A stretch of DNA of 64,000 nt from Acanthaster planci (Eukaryota > Echinodermata > Asteroidea > Valvatida > Acanthasteridae), in assembly GCF_001949145.1 (NCBI RefSeq), contig NW_019091416.1, positions 669,728 through 733,727 of the forward strand, read 5' to 3'. The translations under genes and the position numbers were made by a program. Below the pieces are notes generated by a model, which made no database searches, was not told the DNA's origin, and saw only the letters and a list, made by a program, of their open reading frames with translations. Positions 56,074-64,000 of the stretch are shown here, piece by piece; the stretch's first letter is position 1, and every line of letters begins with the position of its first letter.

Positions 56074-59000
56074 GTTGCGCTAAAAATGTCTTCGATGAAG
56101 TGTCTAAAACCAAGTGTTAAGCCGTGAAAACAAGGCACTTTGGCCTGTCATGTTCTTAGCTCACTGAAGATGCACTGCATAGTGGGTGAAAGGTGAAAGA
56201 AAGCGAGAGCTCCCTCGCACGGGGTGCAATAGAAGCGGACATCTTGACAATCGATTCATAATGATATGCTTCTCTTATTCACACAATTCCAAGCCCGTGT
56301 ATTGTTTATTTAGGATATTCTTAAATAATGTGCATGCAGTTGATTTTTGAAGGTTGTTCGGGTCTGTAACTTGTTTTGTGTTTGCATTACTCCATCATTT
56401 CTTGAACAATGGCACCTCGGTCACATTACTACTTCACGTGTTCAAAATTTGTCTTAATACTGCATGTTGCAACGTGGTTGAAGTCATACATTATTCTTCC
56501 CATATCTAAAATCTTCAGCTCCGGCCTTGAATCTTGACTGTGAGAACTCCATGATCAGGTTTAGTCACCAAACAAAGGGAAAACAGTTCAATCCTTGAGC
56601 ATCAGTGCCACGCGTAGAACTTCAGTTTGTAGCTCTTCACGCCATAAACCCCCTACCTGACATTCGTCGACGTCACGTGTCTGTGCATTTTGAATTTGCC
56701 CTTACCAGGGTTATGCGGAGCGGACATCATGCGCGCGCATAAAAGGGACATACTTTCCACTGTTTGCCCTCCTATAAAAAATGCCTTTGGGTTGGGTTGG
56801 GTAGAAAAAAATAATTGAAAGGCTTGGCCTCATCCAGAGGAATGTTATTTGAGTTTCATTGCATGAAGTATTCGGAGCAGCTTCTAAAATGCACGCTAAT
56901 TTTAGAACCTATTCAGAAAACATAACATATCTTAAAGCTGCATGTTTAATACCTATGCTATCATTGACTTTCTTGCGGTGAGTAAATTGAACTGAGATAT
57001 ATTTAAAATAATATTAATGCATATTACTTTACTCGATAATCAACTCGTTACTAATTCATCTCTATCCACGGTTTTAATTAACGTTTTGGCAAGCCTGCTT
57101 CTGTACTCCCAAATACTGACATCGCATTTGTGTAGAGAATATGTATGTTCTTAAGGACTTTTTTATAGCATCAGGTTTTTTATCGTTTCATGCAATTATA
57201 TTTAAAAGTGAAATGCTAGTCTTATCTCCTTGTCACATGCCTCTCCATCGCGACAGATGGCGAGGCAATTGGTTGTACTCAGACAGAAATAGATACATGA
57301 CAAACCTAATGAAATGTTACTGAGGAGTCAAGCATGAAACTCGTATTAAGTAATATGCTTGCGAGAGTAATTGTGTACCTGTACATAATGTTGGTTTCCT
57401 TGAATAACATATGAGCGCCACCAACTCTGACCTTTGACAAGGCAATCCGCAGTATGGCGTAACCGACGGGGGTTGCAGAACAAAAATTAGAGCGAAGATT
57501 AGGACGGCAAAATTGAAATATTTAGACGATAAAAGCATTGCATACTGGATTGCAAAATATTTGCAAATTGACCGTAGTGTCTTCATAACCTCATACTGTA
57601 ATATAACCGGGCCGGGACCGGAGAAGAAAAACAGACGTTGAGCACAAGCGAGAAAATCCTAGCTACACGGCTGGATCAAGTCTGTGTCTTAGTTTTCAAT
57701 CAAACATTCAGGGAGTAGCAAATGGCTACATTACCCCCGTAGTCAAATTTTGGAATAAAGCTTGGGCGCGCCCCCCCAAAAAAAAAATTTAATAAAAAAT
57801 AAATAAATATTAAAGGGAAAACTGGAGGAGAGGTGAAAATAAAAAGGGGGATGAAAATCACCAATTTACTTGAGAAAAAAAATCGAAATTGGCCCTCATT
57901 TCACTGTTAATGGTTTATCAGTTCGTTGCTGATGAGCACTTTTCCCCGGAAATTCTTTCCCCCCCCCCCGAAAAGTGCTCAGCCCCATTATTTCAAAGAT
58001 GAATTTGCACTGGGACGTGTAAATTAATTTTGGATTTCTTTTTTAAATTCTTGCTCTGCGACGTCCATGAAATAAGAGTTTTAATAGGGACCATTTCCCT
58101 AGAACATTTCTCACATTAATCGAAAATAAACGTCCATTTCACCAACTTTAAAAATGGGCAAAAAACAAAAAACAGAGCATCTCTTTCATTTTTTTTCACC
58201 ATGCATGATTCGAGATCCACGTAGCTTTTATAACCAGAACTTGACACATCGGCGCCATAGCCGACTTGGATTCCAAGGCTGTGCAAATTTTTGCGGAAAC
58301 ACTACTAAATGGAATATGGCACTTGCTCTTTTTTCCTTTAGACTGAGTTGCCACTAATCACTCCCGGAAAAATCTCGCCAGGGGTGGTGTCTCAGGTGGG
58401 GTTATCGGATGGGGCTGACACCCATTGGTGACAGCCACAGCTGGTCCGAAGTCACGGCTGTTATAGTCGCAATTACAATGGGTAACGCAAAGAACGATTT
58501 CACTCAGAAACATCAAGTACCTGTTCTTTTCTTCAAGGGGAGCCGAGTATCATGTTGCACTTGGTTTATTTGATCCACCCTGAAGTGTTCTGCAAATGTC
58601 ACTTCCTGACTGAGGCGTTGGTATTTTATTTTTGTGGTGTTGAAACCAACCCTAAATTAAACGGGCTATCATACAGTCGATGATGTTTCCGAAAATCGAT
58701 GGCTTGGGTAACATGTTTTCAAGGGTAGGCCTATGCAACCATACATACTTTAAATTGGGGACTTAAATGGACATGTTGTGAATGGGTCCTTCATGTGAAT
58801 GGGTCCAGCTGATGAGATCCGATGCCATTTCCGAGGCTTTTTGTTCACGTTGAAAGTTCAAAGTGAAGGTTCCCTGAAGACCAGAAGTATAGCCGTGTGA
58901 TGTGCGCAACTCACGTTAGTGACAGAAAGACATCACAGAATGACATGGTAGTTTTTTACACTTGAATTTAGAAACTGACGTTAGACACAAAAGGCGTCAA

Positions 59001-61376
59001 AATGCACTTTAAATTGACAAAAAGATTGCAAATAAGGTTTCGGTATATAGAACATTAAGTTGTATGTATCAGCTATTGCATAGACACTTTAAAATTCTTG
59101 AAATCCCCACCCTCACCTCCCGCTCTCCTTTACCTCCGCCCTACCATCTGCCCTCCCTGTAGTTTCCGTCTCTGTCAGTATCAGAAAGCAAATACTGTCT
59201 GACAGATATGTCACTTCATTATCATCTTCCCCACACAGTCTAGGATCTGATCAAAGACGCGTCATGTATCATAAAAGAGACCTTTTCCCAAATAATCAGA
59301 CTTTAATCTACACCTAGGAAACTTTACATGAAGACAACTTCCAAAATTTGTCAACATCCTTGATTTTTCCTCCCTGCTTGGCACATAATGAAGCGGGATG
59401 TGAGACGGAGAGACCCCCCCCGCCGCTTACTGTTGTTTCACTGGAATCTGAGGGATTCTTTTCAGGCATCTAGGGGGGATGTAAAACGATAGTCTAGGGT
59501 GTGTGTAGCGATCGGATATGCGGGGAGGGGTACCCCTCTGTCTCATTTCTTGCTGGCTATACAGCTTGGCCAGCCTGGGGGCGCAACCCCAGATTTATCC
59601 GAGTTTTGTCCGGGTTGTTGAATGCAATCGCGACACACTCAGTACACAAAAGCCTAGAGTGCGTCACGGTGATCCAGCATTTACCGGCGGTTTGTAATCT
59701 TTGCAACCGAGGGGGACTACAATGGGGTTTCAGCGTCCCGGTTGATCCACTGGGCCCATTAACCTCGGGAAATGGGAAAACAACGTTGAGTCATCGCATC
59801 GAAATTGACGAAACTGGACAAGTTAACTGCATTGTGTTAGGTGTATGTTTCTGTGAGCCAGGCATTGGTGGTTGAACTTTTTGCCTAATATGGTTAAAGA
59901 TGGAACAAAGATATTCAAACGGGAATTTTGATGATTAAAACCTGAGATTGACGTGTCAGGGCTGTGTTTTTCTTTGCAAAAGCAAAGGCGGACCCAAAAA
60001 GTCAAGTAGAGGGGTGTAACTATTATTATCAACAGGAACTTAGCCTAAATGATGCATGAAGGGAGCATTGCTCATCGTGAAATATTGTGGGGTCGGACTA
60101 GAGCCGTAATGATCCCCATGACTCACAAAACACGTGGGATGGTTTAATCTTCAAGACTCGAGGACATAACGATTATATAGGAAGACGATATATAGCGATG
60201 ATGCAGTCGCGTCATCTTGCTCGGGGATTCGAAGCACTGTACACCCATAAGGTTCAGCTCGCGGGGCATAAAAATGTGTATCGTCTCCAACTTGGCTACA
60301 GAAAGATACTCGTGCTGTAAGCAACAGTCACTGCGTAACTAATATAATTAGCGTGGCAAATTACTAGCCATACATGCGTGGAATACTGGCGATACATTGC
60401 ATCCTCTGTGACTCGGTATTCTGTAGGCAGCGCCGAATACCTTCAGTTTGTGAATATTCATTGTATTCAATTTATCGTAGATGTATATTCCATTGCAATT
60501 TTGCGAGAGTTTGGTTTCTCGGAAAATCGATTCAGCTTTTGTGAAAATGAGCGTTCCGAAAACTTCCTTGTACGAAGAATTCAGTTCCACTTTTGAATTT
60601 AACACAGGATCTTTGTTGAACTTTAGGACAACTCAAACATAATCAGGAGAGTACTGAGTATGCGATAACGTGGAAAGCCAATGATAACGGGCCAGTGTAA
60701 AAAGGCTTAAAGTGAATAAATTATATTTGGGGGGTGTTGTTATTTGAGGTTATAATGTCACATTCAGATTATTTGTGCATTGCTGTCAAAATCTGAACCC
60801 AAAAACTGAGGTTGTGAACAGTGTGCCTGTTTTACGTAGGTCTTTTCACATGTACATGTAGGTCGACACGTGTTGTACGAGGATATTTAAACTTACGTTA
60901 ATATTTACACAAAACGACTTAAAAGGAACAAAAGCTCCTATTAAATTTGTATCCTTTTTAACATTTTCACTTTGGTCAGTTGTGTTCCTAGCTCTATGGT
61001 CAGTCATTGTGCAAAAACTTACAAACCATGCTGTGAACAAATAAAAATAATTTATAAATGAACACAACCTGCTTGTCCACTGTCATCCGTTTATCGATTT
61101 CCATCATGTCAAGAACTTCACCCCCCCCCCCCCAAAAAGAGGTACAGCTTTGCAGGCCCAAATCTTATATGAAAATAACAGTGATTCACAGCTTGAGACT
61201 CATTCAGAACACTCACAATTCACATACAATGAGTTAAAATCTATCTGGGCGGCTAAATGACTCCAATGGATTGTTGACAACTGTTACTGCAGAAACAAGG
61301 GGAGGTGTGGGGGGATTACGTAACCTGTGGCAAAATTTCCATGACAACGGCACAACAGCCGTCAAGGGGCATCGTT
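56074..61376. other. Long intergenic stretch
   Basis: 5.3 kb without a supported gene. It contains C-run/A-run junctions near 57767-57790 and 61121-61138, a C run near 57960, and scattered AT-rich sequence. The 124-codon frame at 59501-59875 matches no family I know and lacks splice sites that would extend it. Confidence 0.5.
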
Positions 61377-61847
61377 NNNNNNNNNNNNNNNNNNNNNNNN
61401 NNNNNNNNNNNNNNNNNNNNNNNNNNNNNNNNNNNNNNNNNNNNNNNNNNNNNNNNNNNNNNNNNNNNNNNNNNNNNNNNNNNNNNNNNNNNNNNNNNNN
61501 NNNNNNNNNNNNNNNNNNNNNNNNNNNNNNNNNNNNNNNNNNNNNNNNNNNNNNNNNNNNNNNNNNNNNNNNNNNNNNNNNNNNNNNNNNNNNNNNNNNN
61601 NNNNNNNNNNNNNNNNNNNNNNNNNNNNNNNNNNNNNNNNNNNNNNNNNNNNNNNNNNNNNNNNNNNNNNNNNNNNNNNNNNNNNNNNNNNNNNNNNNNN
61701 NNNNNNNNNNNNNNNNNNNNNNNNNNNNNNNNNNNNNNNNNNNNNNNNNNNNNNNNNNNNNNNNNNNNNNNNNNNNNNNNNNNNNNNNNNNNNNNNNNNN
61801 NNNNNNNNNNNNNNNNNNNNNNNNNNNNNNNNNNNNNNNNNNNNNNN
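61377..61847. other. Assembly gap (471 N)
   Basis: Unresolved bases between CHTF18 and fascin. The open frames spanning it are artefacts. Confidence 0.95.
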
Positions 61848-63469
61848 ACGGGACTAAGAAGTCTCTTAAACCGTGAATATATCCATCTATTTATAATCAT
61901 ATGGGTTTTCTTCCATGTTCCTCCAGCAGTTTAAACCTCTAGCGAATTCTGCCAGATTTTCGCAAGCCAACCCCTAAAGCTACATTACTAACAGACCAGC
62001 CTGCTGCCAGCTGCAAGCATTCCGACAGAACTTTAAAGTGTAGCTGCAGTGATTTCTCTTAGACACGATTTTATTATAGCTGTATACTCTTCTTCAATGT
62101 ATGAAAACTATTTTCATCCCTATGTGGTTAAACGCTTTGAAAGATGCACTTTTTAATAAACTTAAAATTATCCATGTTTTCTAAGACAATTGGGGGCGCT
62201 GTTGTCGTGATGTCATCCAGGGAGGCCATAGTTGTGTGCATAGGTTTTCTTATGCAATTGTAAACCCAGAATTTAATCAATGAAATCGTTTCTCAGAAAG
62301 GGTAAAGATAGCTCGCTAACTGGCATGTAATTAAACAACAATGAATTACTAAAGGATAGAAAATTAAACAAGTACTTAAAAAGCTGAGTTACTGTGTACA
62401 AATCGATGCAACATCGAGGTTTGCATCCTTGGATGACATTGGAGTTTTGCTCATAAATATAGAAATACAGGTGACAAAGTAGGCCTTTGAAATAGTGAAA
62501 CACATATTAAAATTGAGGTTAACTGAGACACAGGTGCATTTTGAAGGTTTTTCTTAAAACAATTCCAATACAGATTTTTTTTCTAGGAATGGTGAATAGC
62601 AGACGAGTAAATCATGTCAAGCGTTTCAATTTTTTACTTGACGTATTGTGGTCTCGTCGCACTGACAACCGTTTCCGTGACTTAGCAAATTTGGGCCCCT
62701 TTCCCACTATCATTTCGAAAACAGAAAATAAATGTCAAACTTTGTCACTTCTATGTAAATCCCCCAGAGCTGTATATATGGGCCTCTCGGTGCATTCCGA
62801 AACTTTAATGTCTGCAATCTGTATGGCTACTTTTCGTTGCTTTGATTTCGTTCTTGTCCAACTGCATAAGTTTACTTTTATTTCCTTTAAAACCTTCCCT
62901 CTCTTTCCAATGTACAAATACCGGACAAATCTAATATTATCGTAATTGTGTTTCCCAGAGTTTCCGGCACACTCTCTGCTATGTTGGTCTGATCTTTCAA
63001 AAACGTTTCTTTTTATTGCTTTACCCATTCTGATTAAATTTTGTAATTCAAGCAAGTGGTTCGTATTTCCATGTTAGTATTGGGCTCAGCTTACATGCAA
63101 ATGTACTGATCGATGCTACCATTCTCATGTTAATCATCGAGGCGCTGAATCGAAGTGTCATAGCCAGTCACGCATGACTATCACTATATGACGTAAACTG
63201 GACTGCTATTGGTCTACGAATGAGTATTAGCATAAGACAGGGCTCATCCTACACTGAGTTCGTGTGTTGCACAAGTGTGTATGTAACTAGTCGTGCACTG
63301 AAACACACGTGTACACTGTACATGTACATGTACAATACGAATGCAAGTCAATGCGGAATTCTGAGCTCACACGGGTGCAAAATCTTTGCGGGCACCCGAC
63401 TGCCTGGCCCCCCTGCGGTTTTACTGTGCACCGATTACAACGAGAACTTTGTGTGTGTGGTACGCTGGT
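61848..63469. other. Upstream flank of fascin
   Basis: Mostly AT-rich with no recognised exon. Overlapping frames at 62541-62945 (plus) and 62735-63055 (minus) match nothing I know. It includes a GTACATGTAC cluster at 63310-63333. Confidence 0.5.
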
Positions 63470-63832
63470 AGCGGTACTGGTCACGTGACGGTGCCAACCA
63501 ACGCCCTTTATCACACAGTCACCAAACTGTTTCCTGTCGATCTGTGGGCCGGGTGAACCCACAGCAGGGCTTTACCGGCAGCAGCACAAGCTGACTCACT
63601 GTCGGAGCACGTAAGTTGAACGCGAATATCTGATTACTGTGCAAGGCCTGTCCGTTTAGTGAACAGTAAACGCAAAAGCAGTGAGCTGAGGAGAGCCATT
63701 TTTTTACGAACCTCGGTGAAACTAAGCTTGGTGCTCGGCGCTAGTAGAGTGAGTTGCGAAGGCTGCATTGGCACACTTGTGTGATTTACTGCACTGTAAC
63801 TTGTGTAAGACGAAGACATTCCATTTCTAGCC
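63470..63832 (+). promoter_or_regulatory. Putative fascin promoter / 5' UTR
   Basis: CpG- and GC-richer than the preceding 2 kb and immediately upstream of the fascin ATG. It contains an E-box (CACGTG at 63483-63488, within GGTCACGTGACGG) and no TATA box. Role inferred from position. Confidence 0.35.
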
Positions 63833-64000
63833 ATGTCGGCGGCCAACGGAACCGCGAGTGGAGGCGACGTGCTGCAGTTTGACGTGGGGCTGATCAGCGC
63901 CTCTTCCAAGAAGTACTTGACGACGGAACTGGGCACGGTGAACGTCAACGGGACCTCGCTGAAGAGCAAACAAGTATGGACCCTCAACCCCGCCACCGCA
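63833..64000 (+). CDS. FSCN: Fascin, actin-bundling protein, N-terminal 56 codons (partial)
   Basis: Fascin cross-links parallel actin filaments in filopodia, microvilli and similar protrusions. The frame starts MSAANGTASGGDVLQF and continues DVGLISASSKKYLTTELGT then NVNGTSLKSKQVWTLNPATA to the window edge, still open. This matches the first strands of fascin beta-trefoil 1 (compare the family pattern FGLIN..NKYLTAE..G.KVNA....LKKKQ.WTLE). The ATG is the first in frame and has an acceptable context (TAGCCATGT). The full protein should be about 490-500 aa, the rest lying beyond 64000. Vertebrates have three paralogues; most invertebrates have one, so I give only the family symbol. An antisense open frame (63634-63996) is a shadow. 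Confidence 0.9.
   Translation, partial: MSAANGTASGGDVLQFDVGLISASSKKYLTTELGTVNVNGTSLKSKQVWTLNPATA

Noticed and set aside
59501-59875. 124-codon plus-strand frame
   Set aside because: No family resemblance, no supporting splice or promoter context.
52754-63832. A GNG13 homologue next to CHTF18, as in human
   Set aside because: I looked for the conserved C-terminal NPW...CxIL region on both strands and did not see it; the second gap and limited sensitivity leave this open.
63634-63996. 120-codon minus-strand frame at the right end
   Set aside because: Antisense shadow of the fascin first exon.
1-64000. CRISPR array, operon or prokaryotic island
   Set aside because: Direct repeats here are transposon ends or minisatellites without regular unique spacers, and all recognised genes are spliced animal genes.

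Overview
This is an animal nuclear genome window, about 64 kb and intron-rich, with GT-AG (and one GC-AG) introns, tRNA-derived SINE-like repeats, palindromic MITE-like elements and retrotransposon remnants. The proteins are all standard metazoan families. The pervasive GTACATGTAC-type short repeat and the repeat content suggest a marine invertebrate deuterostome (echinoderm, hemichordate or amphioxus). I lean towards echinoderm but cannot prove it from sequence alone. Two runs of N (45042-45462 and 61377-61847) are assembly gaps. I found no rRNA gene, convincing functional tRNA gene or CRISPR array, and nothing bacterial.

Five genes are well supported by exon-by-exon reading with matching splice phases. 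From left to right: (1) minus strand, the 5' end of a kinesin-8 KIF19-like gene (ATG at 14952; four exons; it runs off the left edge just before the P-loop). (2) minus strand, a complete eight-exon gamma-glutamyl hydrolase GGH (24441 to 17645, 310 aa, signal peptide plus catalytic Cys and His). (3) minus strand, a complete four-exon RPUSD1-type pseudouridine synthase (35236 to 32632, 275 aa). (4) plus strand, a complete 23-exon CHTF18/Ctf18 alternative clamp-loader subunit (37439 to 52065, 1024 aa). (5) plus strand, the start of fascin (ATG at 63833, 56 codons to the window end). A sixth candidate is a two-exon minus-strand reading frame at 55636-56073 that matches nothing I recognise.

RPUSD1 and CHTF18 lie head to head, 2.2 kb between start codons, the same arrangement as on human 16p13.3. 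Their shared upstream region holds an E2F-like site and a near-perfect 173-bp hairpin transposon.

The most accessory-looking region is 24.4-32.6 kb, between GGH and RPUSD1. It holds a 2.3-kb palindromic element with two other elements nested in one arm and with its outer edge at the GGH promoter. It also holds a second palindrome, a 2.4-kb non-autonomous LTR-like element with an internal GGAGCC minisatellite, and a decayed reverse transcriptase of DIRS type. The 52-63.8 kb interval is mostly featureless. I did not find a convincing new multi-gene system. The best leads are the nested palindromes, the transposon inside the conserved bidirectional region, the GC-AG intron of CHTF18 and the unknown two-exon frame.
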